DNA from: Thozetella sp. PMI_491
Taxonomy: Eukaryota > Ascomycota > Sordariomycetes > Chaetosphaeriales > Chaetosphaeriaceae
DNA: 64,000 nt
Reading direction: 5' to 3'
NCBI GenBank assembly: GCA_021432635.1
Contig: MU270097.1
Span: forward strand, 62,001-126,000
Shown here: positions 31,726-42,201 of the stretch, piece after piece
Layout of the letters: the number at the start of each line of letters is the position of its first letter
Numbering within the stretch: the first letter of the stretch is position 1
The notes under the pieces: generated by a model
The model's input: the letters and a program-made list of their open reading frames with translations, nothing else
Told to the model about the DNA's origin: nothing
Database searches by the model: none
Position numbers and translations under genes: made by a program

Positions 31726-33577
31726 GCATAACTATGATTGAGTCAAACTGTCTAGTTAGGTGGCCAGAGAGTTGGATATGACACCGTAGCATATGGAGGC
31801 ATTATATGCGTCAGACACGGCGATGATGTTCATAGTAATGAGGGGTAGGAGTTGGTCTTCGAAGTCGGTGACTAAAGCGAGAGCAGCGGTCTGAAGTAGA
31901 ATGACGCGGAGATTATCCCAAATTGTTTAATTCTATAAGAAATGAAGGTATCCGTAGATCTATGAGTGATTTGGCATTCACTGCTGAGTTTACCAATAGG
32001 TTCAGTTGGTTAGTAGGGAGCTAACCCTGGAATGCGCTCGCTTTGGGAAAATGTAGGCGAGCCGAGGTGATACTCTTCTGTCCACATACGAGGGCCATCG
32101 ATCCTCGGTGAAGCGCTGCTTGGGGAAAAAAGATATATAGCCTATCTTTCGAACTTGGTCGTAGAGATCATTGACGCTAAAATGCGGCGGCTTCTCTGCA
32201 GCAACCTTAGCCGTCTCCGTAGACCTTCTAGAAGCTCAAGCGAGACGACGGATTTCGGGGTTCTTATTTTTAGCGAATAGCGGTCGTGCTGCGCCATTAC
32301 GTTAGATGGGCACAGGGCATACATTGTGGTCTGACAAGGCTTTTACTGCCTGGATTTATTTGAAACGAGGCGTGTAGCTCTTCGTCTTGCAAGCAGAGTA
32401 GACCCCCCTTTGGTGTAGAGGGCGTTTTTACTAAAGTCGGCTTGTCGAGCAAGCAAGCGAATCGAGCGCTCTTCCGAGAAGCATCCCTCGCGACGGGGAG
32501 ACGCGGATGATCCATTACCCTCCGCTGTGTGGTGCTAGAATCGCGTAAAAACGCGTGTTTAGGTTCTCCCACCGGCACAAAGCCGCCGCTTTGATATCCC
32601 CTGGCGTTAGCAGTACACTAAGCTCGTCCAGGTCGGCGATAGATCACCCGCCCTGCCTTGGCGGCTCACAGTCTCGACTCATGGCGCGCCCCCGTGGTCG
32701 ACCTCCTTGCCGAACCCCGGAGCTATTCTCAGGCTTGGGAGGGCAATGGCGTCGGCTACCGGCTCTCCTTATTCGTCCCATCTCTGTTCACTAAGTAGCT
32801 TTGCGCTAGCAAAGGTGCCGGACTAGGACGGCGCCATCTCCACAGTGCTCTAGTAGGGGGGTCAGCCGAGCAACGAAACCACTTGCTTTCTGTCATCGCT
32901 GTTTTTGGACGCGATAAAATCTGTATCTGGCCAACGTCTGGGCCCTACTAGCTTAGATCCTCGGCCTGAGCTATGTGTCTCGGCGGCGCCGGGGAGTACA
33001 ACATTCCGCCTTCTGTCATCGCTGTTTTGCATTGCATGCGATAGGTTCTATATTTTGGCCCACGTTTCGGCCACGCCAGCTTAGACCCTCGGCCTGCGTT
33101 CCGCGTCTCGGCAGCACTAGTGATCACACGCTTCCTTCTGGTGGCGCTAACTTCAGTTTCTGTCATCACGAATCGCCCGTGCGCAGGTACAAGTTCACTG
33201 TGTACGCCTTACTGGGTAGAGTCGTACCACACGTTCCCCCTGCCCCTCCTCTTCCCCCTTATTTTCTCCACTGTGACCACGGCTCTCGTGGCCAGAACCA
33301 GCTAGGTCATGTCTGACTCTTGTGCCTGGCTAGCGTCGCTTGGACTATGGTTCGAAGTCTATGTACGCTACGATCCCACTATTGTAGCGGCGATCGATAT
33401 CTAGGTGCTTGGAATCCGGTACGAGGTAATAAATGTCATCCCCCCTCCCCGCTCTGCAGTTTGAGCCTTTTGCTAGTGAATGGTCGATTCGGCATGCTTT
33501 CCACCCCAACGGACAGTAGACAACGGCTGCAAAGTCGACAATAGAGACGAGAGCATCTAATTTGCATCCCGTCGACA
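31726..33577. other. Intergenic, 1.85 kb, contains a tandem duplication
   Basis: Contains the 123-base tandem repeat described separately. A 37-residue frame at 32681-32794 starts with an AT-hook-like MARPRGRPP but has no further support. No transposon ends or target-site duplications are evident. Confidence 0.5.
32888..33133. repeat. Two diverged tandem copies of a unit of about 123 bases
   Basis: Both copies begin TTCTGTCATCGCTGTTTT (32888 and 33011). They share CTTAGA.CCTCGGCCTG and G.GTCTCGGC at matching offsets. A further TTCTGTCATC near 33158 may be a third, partial start. The copies differ at many sites, so the duplication is not recent. Confidence 0.75.
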
Positions 33578-35283
33578 ATGAGGTCCCTCTCTTTGCTCCC
33601 GCTCACCATCCTGCTATGGTGTGCTGGGGTCGTCGTGGCGCAGGCAGACCTAGCCTCCCGTATCCTCCAAGCAACGCCGAAGTGTGCGGTAGGTAGCAGA
33701 CGCGTCGTGAGGGTGTACGGTTGTCTTGGTTTTAACATTGCATTTCCCAGCTCCCATGCGTGCTCGGGATATTTAGTAGTGGTATATGCTCTACAGACAG
33801 TATCGCGCCTTGCATCTGCACCAACACCACACTTCAAGCCGATTTATCGATATGTGTACAGGGGGCCTGCATTTTTGACGACCAACTAAGTATGTCACAA
33901 GCCCCCCCTTTTCTTATTCGTTTGGCTGCCATGATTCCGAAGGTGTCATGTGGCGGCGCGATTGATTTTACTGGAATGGAGAGTAGCAGCTAAACGCATG
34001 TGTCTACAGAGGCGGTCGCTATTGAGACAGGAGTCTGCGAGGGATACCCTGTGGAGTCTAGGAGTAACGAGGTGAAGCTTACCATCATCGTATGCTGCGC
34101 TCTTGTCTTTCCGTTTGTGCTACTACGGTTCTTCGCACGGATTTATATCACTCAGACACTCTGGGTAGATGACTATGTGATATTGGCGGCGTCGGTGCGT
34201 CCACCTTGCGCCCTCAGTGTCTCCATATCTCGTCCACGCGCAGGAACTAACATTGCTATTACCAGTTCGCGCAAGCCGCGCTCGCTGGCATCGAGTTCAC
34301 CAGTGCCAAAATGGGGTTTGGAAAGCACTATTGGCAGATTGACCCGGCAGACGGGGAGGTGCTGCTCCGGTACTTCTGGATCGTGCAGATGCTTTACATC
34401 TTCATCCAGGTCTTCACCAAGATCGCCATCCTGCTTCTCCTAGGACGCGTATTTCCGACGCGGGGTTTCCAGCTGATAATCAAGATTGGAAGCGCTCTGT
34501 TAGTTCTCCACGGCGTCATATTCTTCTTCATCGATGCCTTCCAGTGCGTTCCTGTATCTTCCATTTGGGACCGAACCATCACGGCCAAGCGATGTGTTGA
34601 CATCACGGCACTTGGATATGCGGGGGCAGTGTTCAGCATTGTCGAGGACCTGCTGCTGCTCCTGATCCCCGTTCCCTGGGTGTGGGGACTGCAGATGAAC
34701 ACCCGGAAGCGCATAGGCGTCTTGGTTTTGTTCAGCCTCGGCTCGTTGTGAGTAGAAGTGCCCATGCCTAGCCATTGCTGCAACTAACTCGCTCGAAGCG
34801 CAACCGTCACCAGCATGATCCGGTTAAAATATCTCGTCAAATTTAGCAGGTCATTCGATTCAACTTGTGAGTGCCCTTACCCTGCCGACAGCCCCGGCCC
34901 GGCGCGCTAACGGAATTACAGGGGATAATGTCGACGTGGTCATCTGGTCCCTCATCGAAGAGTTCGCTGCCATCCTGTGCGGCAGCCTCCCGGCGGTATG
35001 GCCGCTCATTACTCGACTGGCACCGCGGCTTCTGAGCACCAACAAGAGCGATGCTGACAATGGGAGAGCAACGAAGGATTCTCTTCCCCCTTCGGTCTCA
35101 ACAAACCGGCGATTTCCAGCTGGCAGGACCGGGTTCACGGAGATCGGAGGGAGTGAAGAGGAGCTACAACAGTTGCCCGACAAAACTAGCGATAAGGCGA
35201 GCCAAAGCGACAGGCCGCCGCTCACTCCGGTTAGCGATACGTATGGGTCGGAGTCCAATATCATTGGCAATTTAAAAGTATGA
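33578..35283 (+). CDS. CFEM-domain, Pth11-like seven-helix receptor, six exons
   Basis: Exons 33578-33688, 33751-33889, 34010-34194, 34266-34747, 34799-34866, 34922-35283; 448 aa. Introns are 51-120 nt, several with a CTAAC branch. The parts in order are: signal peptide (LSLLPLTILLWCAGVVVAQA); a CFEM domain with eight Cys (KCALPC, GICSTDS, PCICTNTTL, SICVQGAC, ETGVC); then seven hydrophobic segments of the fungal rhodopsin-like type, with LRFFARIYITQTLWVDDYVI, GFGKHYWQI and FQCVPVSSIWD landmarks, DNVDVVIWSLIEEFAAILCG near helix 7, and a polar cytosolic tail. This fusion defines Pth11-class receptors, which sense surface cues in plant-associated fungi. It is probably in the plasma membrane, with the CFEM domain outside. 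Confidence 0.93.
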
Positions 35284-35920
35284 GTTGTTCGGATATGTTT
35301 GCATGATGTAACGCTATCTAGCCTTTGCTTCGACAATTATATACCCTCTACAATACAGATATTATGCTTTATATGGAGTATAGATTCCCATTTGAGGTTT
35401 GGGGTTATAGAGTAGCTATGAATATCTAAAGATACGCTTTGAGCTTTGTGGCATCACGGAGGTAGTGAGCTTATCGAAGATAGAAAGTCGTGTTGCTCCA
35501 CAGAATGAACTACTGCGGCAGTCTAAGTACCTCTCCGGGATTCGGTCAGTGTGATATACGCGGAAAGAGATAGAGCCTGACCAGCGGTGGTTTCAAGAGT
35601 GGATGACTTGAAGGCCTCGGACTTTAGACGTTATGACACGGTGGGGCAGCAGCTTCTCCCAGTAACAGCGAAAGAATCACCCCCGAGGTTGCATTTAGTG
35701 TCAGTCCGTGACAACAGACCGACCACCTACCGACTGGCGATGAGCAAACCTGTTCGCTGACTTTTGTCCTACCGCCTCGCATCGAATCCATTCCTCTACT
35801 GGAGCTCTCGCACACGTGATCAGTGCTGATGCCGAATGAGGCTGTGCACTAGCTCCGCCCGACTCATGCTTCTGACTGACTTTGGATATTCCCTCGTTCA
35901 ACAGCGTCAAGTTCACTATC
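35284..35920. other. Intergenic
   Basis: 3' flank of the receptor and leader of the next gene. No gene seen. Confidence 0.5.
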
Positions 35921-36856
35921 ATGGCGGATTCCAAAAAAGAGACGCAGCACCCGCCAATCGGTTCTGGGGATGATGAGGCGCCTCCGGCATACGACGACAC
36001 CAATCCCGAAGTGCTTGCATCATCAAGCCACGGGCACGGGCTAGTGCTCCCAGCGCAGTCCGGCCCAACGGTCGATTCCCCGTTTGACTTCCCCACGGAC
36101 GCCTCCGTGCCTCCGTACTCGGCTGCCGGGTCGTCAAGTTCCGCAGTCCGGAAGCCAATCGCCATCCCGCAGAGCAAGCCGCACCCGGCCGCCCCGTTCG
36201 TGCCTGCTTATGCGCCGGTCCTCCTGAGCTACGGCATCGCGGGCGATAGCTGGTGCTCGTTCGTCAACACGCTGTCGGCGTTCCTGGCAGCGAAGGTGTC
36301 GGACCGAGCGGTCGCACACGCCGCCGACATGGCCAAGGAGCTTGGCAGAGGCCCAAAGAGCTTCGGCAAGGGGACGGCCGACCACCTCAAGTCGGTCGGC
36401 CACGACATCAAGCAACGCGCCAAGGAGGGTAATGTGCTGGGGGCAGCCACCAGTGTGGTAGGAGCTGCCATCAGCTTGCCGATAGGCACCGCCTTCCGGG
36501 CCGTCGGCGCCATCGTTTCGCTGCCCGGCTCGGCAATCGCCGCCGCGACCAAGAGGCCGCAGTCGCCACGCGAACGGGCCGCCGCATACGTCGCTGCGGC
36601 AAACAAGGACTGGTTCGGCGCGCGGGGGCTCATCGCCCGCCTCTTAGACACGACCGAGCTCGCTGCGCTTGTAGGGGTGACGGTGGACTCGCTGCTGGGT
36701 CAGGCGGATGGCGCCAAAGATGCGTCGGGAAAGCTGCAGGCGATGGCAGCACATATCGCCCAGTTGGATGCGCCAGCATCCACCTCTTTAGAATTGGCGG
36801 CAGCGACTTTGTGGCTGGTTGTCACCGAGGCTAGCTCAAATCCAGGACGCGCTTAG
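35921..36856 (+). CDS. Pro-rich cytosolic protein of a fungal-specific family, unknown function
   Basis: Single-exon product of 311 aa, starting at the ATG at 35921. The N-terminus is acidic and Pro-rich, with PPAYDD and VPPYSAA motifs of the PPxY-like type that bind WW domains or arrestin partners. The motif AAPFVPAYAPVLLSYGI starts a helical domain (SWCSFVNTLSAFLAAK). A Gly/Ala-rich region follows (GAATSVVGAAISLPIGTAFR), which could be a membrane-dipping hairpin, and then an ERAAAYVAAANKDWFGARGL helix. I recall this layout as common in Pezizomycotina hypothetical proteins, but no function is known to me. No signal peptide. Confidence 0.8.
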   Translation: MADSKKETQHPPIGSGDDEAPPAYDDTNPEVLASSSHGHGLVLPAQSGPTVDSPFDFPTDASVPPYSAAGSSSSAVRKPIAIPQSKPHPAAPFVPAYAPVLLSYGIAGDSWCSFVNTLSAFLAAKVSDRAVAHAADMAKELGRGPKSFGKGTADHLKSVGHDIKQRAKEGNVLGAATSVVGAAISLPIGTAFRAVGAIVSLPGSAIAAATKRPQSPRERAAAYVAAANKDWFGARGLIARLLDTTELAALVGVTVDSLLGQADGAKDASGKLQAMAAHIAQLDAPASTSLELAAATLWLVVTEASSNPGRA

Positions 36857-39250
36857 GACTAAAATCGATCTCTAGCAAGTCTGCAAGGAACTATGGTAAC
36901 GTTGTGACCTGACTATGTCGTCGCGGTCGTTGCCCCCGGTGGATCGATATATCTAAATTTACCTACCATCCTAAGGATATGCCTTTGTAGGCCGCCATGC
37001 GCTCTAGGTTCTTTCGCCCATACGGTTAGTCGTCGGGTGTGCTGCCAGGCCTGGCGCAATCATCGATGCCACCTCTTGCTTCCCAGACAGGGACATGCTG
37101 TGCCTCCTAAACGCCCATTTAGAAAGGGTTATGCCCGCGGATGTCACTTACCCAAGCTTAGGATGAATTTTTTTCCTGTCCGGGGCGACGCGGCCAGAAA
37201 CGGCCCCTAGTTTGCTGTTCACCATCTGTTCTCCTAAATCGGACGAGATGACGTAGGAATGATTTGATAATGATTTGATCATGACAGCTTTTTTACTTAT
37301 CTCTCTCATAAGCTCCGGGATGGTGTACCAAGCAACAGTGGCATCATATCGCTCGCCCTTCAGCTCATAAAACCACATCTTTATCGTCGGAACGAGGTAA
37401 CCCAGAAAAACAGTCGAAGAAAAGCCCTTCCGCTCCCAGGCCGGCCTCAAGACGAATCCAGCTGCACCCAGGCCTGTGTGGCAAATGGGAGGAGTGGTGA
37501 GCCAGCGGCCGAACGCTAAAAGTTAGTTGTTCTGAAGGACCACGGTCCCGCGAGCGACAGCGAGGATATCCGACCATCAAATCACAGCAAACTGTTGGAC
37601 TCGGGAGAAATTACCTCTGCTTGATATCGACCTCGGTTAACCCAGGTTTAGTGTAGCAGCCTCCCGCGCGTTTCGCAGGGCCAACCATGCTGCTCTCATG
37701 GGAACAAGTCAGCTGAGAGCTGGAAGACGTTTGATTCCCACGACGCCTGAGCTAGCTTTCCATGGCAATTTGGAGCTCTACAGTCATTCCGATTGTATCA
37801 AGTGCAAATTGCGTGCCGAGGGGACTTGTCGCGTCTCGTCGGGAGTGAGAGTGCCGGCTCTAGTTACAAGTGCTGGGCTCTCGGCCTATCATTGCCAGCT
37901 CTAGCGAGCAGAGTTCATACCTTCACGGCGAAGAAAGACGCGTATATAAAGATGTGAGTCGGAATCCCTTAATCGTTGGAGGCTTAGGGGGCGGTCGCGG
38001 TGAGCGGCAACTGAAAGTTTGCTTGCGACGGGGCAACTGTCGTTAGTGCTCGAGTCTACACAAATATTGCCTTCTGTATTGTTCCCCTATCGCGCCGAGG
38101 CCGTCAGTAAGACTATACAATCATAGGCTACCGGCGAAACGTCGAAGGTGCGGAGTCTAGGGGTTGGAAGTGAGGGACCAGTCTCCATCTGACCTTTCGA
38201 AGCCGGAGGGCTCAGGAAGCAAATTACTGTCGTTTATTGTCTCCTTGAGTCTCAATCACCGCGCACGACAGTCCTGTCGTAGCCCAGCTGCTCTGTTCTC
38301 CGCTCGTGTCTTGCTCCTCGCGAGTTGACTCAGATCTACTTCTATTTATATAACGTCCTGGGCTGTTGAACGGAGGCTGGGAAGAGTGCTCGGCGCCCCT
38401 GCGGCCGTGCGAGCCATGAGCAGTTACATAAGACGCCAGTCCTCTCCCCAACCGTGCGGAGTCACGTTAAACTACCAGTCAGCATGCAAACATGATCCGT
38501 GGAGGCCGGCGGGCACGAGTAGTGGAGGAGGGCCAGATGCATGCTGCTTCTAGCCCTACTCTACAACATCGGCTTGGTCGGCACGCCCGTGCAGGGCCAG
38601 AACCCTCGGGCACTCTGGACATGAGCCAACTATCGGGCGGTGTTGAACACTAACCGATCTCTCCTCCACAATTATACGCGCTCCGGACCCCTGTTTGGGA
38701 CCCTTGTTTTCACCCATCTACAGTACCAGGTCCCACGCTGGACGAACTAGCTGCCGGCCCGAAGATGGCCATACTATTATATCACATTCTTTCCTAAATA
38801 TGATCGTGGCCTGGGAGCAAGCGACTGATAAGGGATTCGACAGACCAGGCTAAGGGGGGAGATATACTGAGAAATACGGAATAGGTACGGACGGGTTCGC
38901 CAACGAAGGTATCGGTACCGATTAGTACGGTGGCGCCCACGGCTGGATTGATTGGCTGGCCAGGCTCGGTCGGCCAGCCGCCAATCAGATATTAAAACGG
39001 ATCCCCGGCGTGGCAAGAAAACGACACATAAAACGTGAAGTACCCCGAGTACCAGGTACGATAAAGACCACACTCAAGCCGGTTTCTTGTGTCGTGGGAA
39101 ATCCCTGGGTTCTCCTGCACAGCCAAATAACCTACTCTCTCCTCTCTGTGAAAACCCCGGCTCGGCGAGCGGGGTTCATGAGAGTGTTGAAAATGTCCTT
39201 CCTTGTCCGCCAACGCATCGCCGCATCAACTCCACGCCCACGCGCTGCCA
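36857..39250. other. Intergenic, 2.4 kb
   Basis: No supported gene. A minus-strand frame at 37148-37450 has fairly coding-like composition (KMWFYELKGERYDATVAWY), but no family, start or splice context could be established; it may be a gene remnant. The part from about 38460 to 39250 is the upstream region of the first bZIP gene. Confidence 0.4.
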
Positions 39251-40396
39251 ATGATGGCGTCCCAGCCGACACCAAGGTTTGCGGTCGTTCAGACCAGATG
39301 TCTCAACGACTTCTCGCAGGTGTATCCCCATTTTCCGCACCAGGATTGCTTAGTGGGCGAGCAGGGCTCTCCACTCGCCAATCTTCCGGCCCAGCACCAT
39401 CATGATGCCAGTCCACCCACGCTAGACGAAAACAACGCGCTCCTGCCAGCCCGGGCCGGGTGTCATGACAACCAAACCATACAACGTGGGTATACAGCCG
39501 GCGGGCTTGTCGAGTATCCTTCATTGCCGTCCGATGCTATCAATACGTTCCCTTACCCTCCCTGGAGGTTTCCCAACACAGACCTTGGCTCACTTACGGA
39601 CACGGAATCGCTTGCAACTTCCTTCGTGGCCGAGGGAGCTTGCTACTTTAGTGCTTTTAGTCCAGTATTTGCGCCCAGCCCAGCCTTTTCGACTACTTCT
39701 CCGGCTGGGTCCCTCAGCTCACCGAACTCAGTCTTTAGCAACCCTAGTACACCGTCTACTCAGCTGCATGTTCACCCATGTTTGCCCCTACATTCTGTAT
39801 CCCACCGGTCGATCGGCACGCGGGCACTGCCGGCACGCCAACAGCCCATCAAGGGAGCAGAAGAAACGGGAACAGCACTAAGGAACGAGGGAAAGGACCG
39901 CGAGGACAATGGGAAGGACCGCGAGTACAAGGGGAAGAATCACGAGAACAAGCGTACTGGTAACCGAAACCGTCACCACCACAAACCGACCCCGAGTAGC
40001 GCTGTCAACAAGCCCCCCAATCACGAAAAGACCAAATCCGGCGCCGGCCCTCGCCGTTCGGGCGACCTATTGGCCCGGAACCGGGTCGCAGCCACCAAGT
40101 CCCGAGCCAAGATACAGGCAGCGATGAAGCAGCTGGCGACACACGAGCAAGACACGAGAAATCACCACAACGGGTTGGTTGCGGAAGAAAAGCGATTGCG
40201 CGATCAGGTCTACGTTCTCAAGAACGAGCTGCTGGCTCACGCAGGCTGCTGCCCCCTAATACGGCGCTACTTGGCCATCTCGGCCGCACAAATCTCTGGC
40301 ACGGCTGTAGAAGCCGTTCAGGGATCAGAATCGAAGAAGATTATATCAGCAGCAGCTATGGTATTGGAAGGTCATCAAGAGCAGTGTCCTGTCTAA
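39251..40396 (+). CDS. bZIP transcription factor
   Basis: Single-exon product of 381 aa; the first in-frame ATG is at 39251, followed by a second at 39254. The long N-terminal region is Ser/Pro/Thr-rich and likely disordered or activating. A charged EGKDREDNGKDREYKGK-type repeat and a His/Lys-rich stretch precede the bZIP domain at about 265-335. The basic region is LLARNRVAATKSRAKIQ, with the invariant N-x7-R (NRVAATKSR). The zipper continues through LVAEEKRLRDQVYVLKNELL and ends HAGCCPLIRRYLAIS. The HxGC..I..Y ending is like Atf/CREB-type fungal factors. Nuclear. The neighbouring gene downstream shares the ending. Confidence 0.85.
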   Translation: MMASQPTPRFAVVQTRCLNDFSQVYPHFPHQDCLVGEQGSPLANLPAQHHHDASPPTLDENNALLPARAGCHDNQTIQRGYTAGGLVEYPSLPSDAINTFPYPPWRFPNTDLGSLTDTESLATSFVAEGACYFSAFSPVFAPSPAFSTTSPAGSLSSPNSVFSNPSTPSTQLHVHPCLPLHSVSHRSIGTRALPARQQPIKGAEETGTALRNEGKDREDNGKDREYKGKNHENKRTGNRNRHHHKPTPSSAVNKPPNHEKTKSGAGPRRSGDLLARNRVAATKSRAKIQAAMKQLATHEQDTRNHHNGLVAEEKRLRDQVYVLKNELLAHAGCCPLIRRYLAISAAQISGTAVEAVQGSESKKIISAAAMVLEGHQEQCPV

Positions 40397-40906
40397 CTTG
40401 GGCCGAAGGGGATGGTCTGGGATGCATATAAAACAAGTAGTGCGAAGGAAGGGTGTGCAAATTGCGCGGAATGGGACACCTTGTTCTTCTTCTTCTTATT
40501 TTTTAGCCGGCGCTGAAGATCTGGCTCACGGTAATTAAGGCGTTCCCAGTGGTAGATCTACAGGATAAGCTTGAGCACTGCTGCGTGCAACTTTATGAAT
40601 ACTGATCGTCCTCGCCCCCGCCCTTCGCCCCTTGCCCCTCGCCCCCCGCCTCGCGTCCTCTCTGTGTGGCGTCCCAGCAGGTGTCATTCTAGCGAGTTCG
40701 AAACTAGAGCGGATTGCCTTCTTGAGGATAAGAAGCGAGGCCCTTCAGGTTAAGCAGTGCCCAAGTATCCGAACCAGCTAGAACACGCCGGTCCGGCCTC
40801 CAAATTTCTTCGCACCCATAAAGACTGTCAAAGAAGGGTCTGCAGCATAACGGCCTTTCAGGTCGAATATGGTCGAGACTCTGCTTAGCTTCTCGCTCCC
40901 AATCCA
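40397..40906. other. Intergenic between the two bZIP-like genes
   Basis: 3' region of the first and leader of the second. It includes a short pyrimidine run near 40485-40503 and a CGCCCC-rich run near 40612-40655. No gene seen. Confidence 0.5.
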
Positions 40907-42201
40907 ATGAAAAGCGGTGGACCAGCTCCCACCAGTCTCTCACAATTGGTTTGGTGTCCGCTTGAAACGCCCATTTTTACGAACGGCACGATGTTATCTT
41001 CCATTAAAGTAACAACACTTCCATTTGCCGAGCCGGTCATACCCTCAGGTGTCAAGATTGTCTTCAGCGTATCCCAAGGTGTCCCCTCCCCCTTGCCGTT
41101 ATTACACCGCCCTTCACGCTCAGCTCATTTCGAGCCATTTGACATGGACGGAGAGCATCTCTCAAACACCTGGTCCTCTGCGTATCTCAATGATCCAGAC
41201 GGTGCTCTAGTCCCTTCGCAGGACCCACGCCGCGACAGCCATAAGGATATAGACTTGGACGTAGGCTGGGGTCAGTACTCCGATCTCGTCGTTCCTACAA
41301 ACGTAAGCGGCACGCGAGAACTCAACCATGTATCTCCCTTGTCCTCGTTGTCTCCATCTCAAATGGATTCATGCACAGATACTCTTGCAGGACACGATCA
41401 CCCACAATTGTGGAAGGCCATTGGGACTCATCCTCCAGGTCTGCATCAGTCTGAACACCCCCGGTTCAGCGGCATCTCGAGATTTCCGTATCCTCCCCCT
41501 CCTCCGAAAAGAGCCGACTTCCTGTTGTCAGGATCGTCGTACAGCTCACGTGATGATGCTAGTCAGGCAAGTCACACCTCACCTCATGATGCGTTGGGCT
41601 GCTGCCAGGCAGATTGAGGAAGGGGGACTGATGATCAGCTTCGTTTGACATAGCAACACGAGTACTGATTCGATTATGGCAGGCGGAGACCTTTTTCTAC
41701 CTCAAGCAGGATGATAATGGAAGTCCCTGTAATAGGAGTGTGGATGTTGTGACGCCCAACGATGCCTGTCGCATCCTGTACTCCCACCACCACCTTCAGG
41801 GATCTGCTCAGGTCACCCCAATGCACACAGCTCATGATGTGGCGTCCGAGGAAGTTGTTGGTAACGAATCGGATCCAAGCAGTTACTCAGATCGACGCAC
41901 CAGAGTCAACAGAGAAATCGAACGACTGTCCCGCAAGCGCATGGCTGTGGCTAAGTTCCGAGCCCAATCGATCATGTCCTTGCAGCAAGTCAGGGACCTT
42001 GAGTACGAAGCGGGCGTTCTCAACCGCGAACTAAAAGAAGAATATGACATACTGAGAGGCGAGGTGCATCACCTGAAAGCCGCGCTCCGTGAGCATGTGG
42101 GCTGTGACTGTATCTTGATTCAGCGATACATGTCTGTGACGACGAACCGACAAGCACCTGACCTGCGGATAGATAGCAGCCACGAGGGCCATCTGGTTTA
42201 A
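40907..42201 (+). CDS. bZIP-like protein with altered basic region, two exons with GC-AG intron
   Basis: Best model: exons 40907-41566 and 41683-42201, 392 aa. The 116-nt intron uses a GC donor in a perfect consensus otherwise (CAG|GCAAGT), a TACTGATT branch and a GGCAG end, and keeps the frame. The start is uncertain; ATGs at 40990 and 41142 are alternatives. The N-terminal part is Ser/Pro-rich with a PPPPPK run. The C-terminal domain is LSRKRMAVAKFRAQSIMSLQ followed by a zipper with Leu every seven residues, and ends REHVGCDCILIQRYMS, parallel to the upstream bZIP. The asparagine of N-x7-R is replaced by Lys (KRMAVAKFR). It may bind DNA differently, or act by pairing with another bZIP. Confidence 0.75.

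Noticed and set aside
32681-32794. Short frame with AT-hook-like MARPRGRPP
   Set aside because: Only 37 residues, no continuation by splicing, no neighbouring transposon parts.
37148-37450. Minus-strand 100-codon frame with coding-like composition
   Set aside because: No recognisable family, no reliable start or upstream exon; mentioned in the intergenic entry only.
40694-40712. GAGTTCGAAACTAG, reminiscent of a tRNA T-arm
   Set aside because: No matching acceptor, D or anticodon arms can be folded around it.
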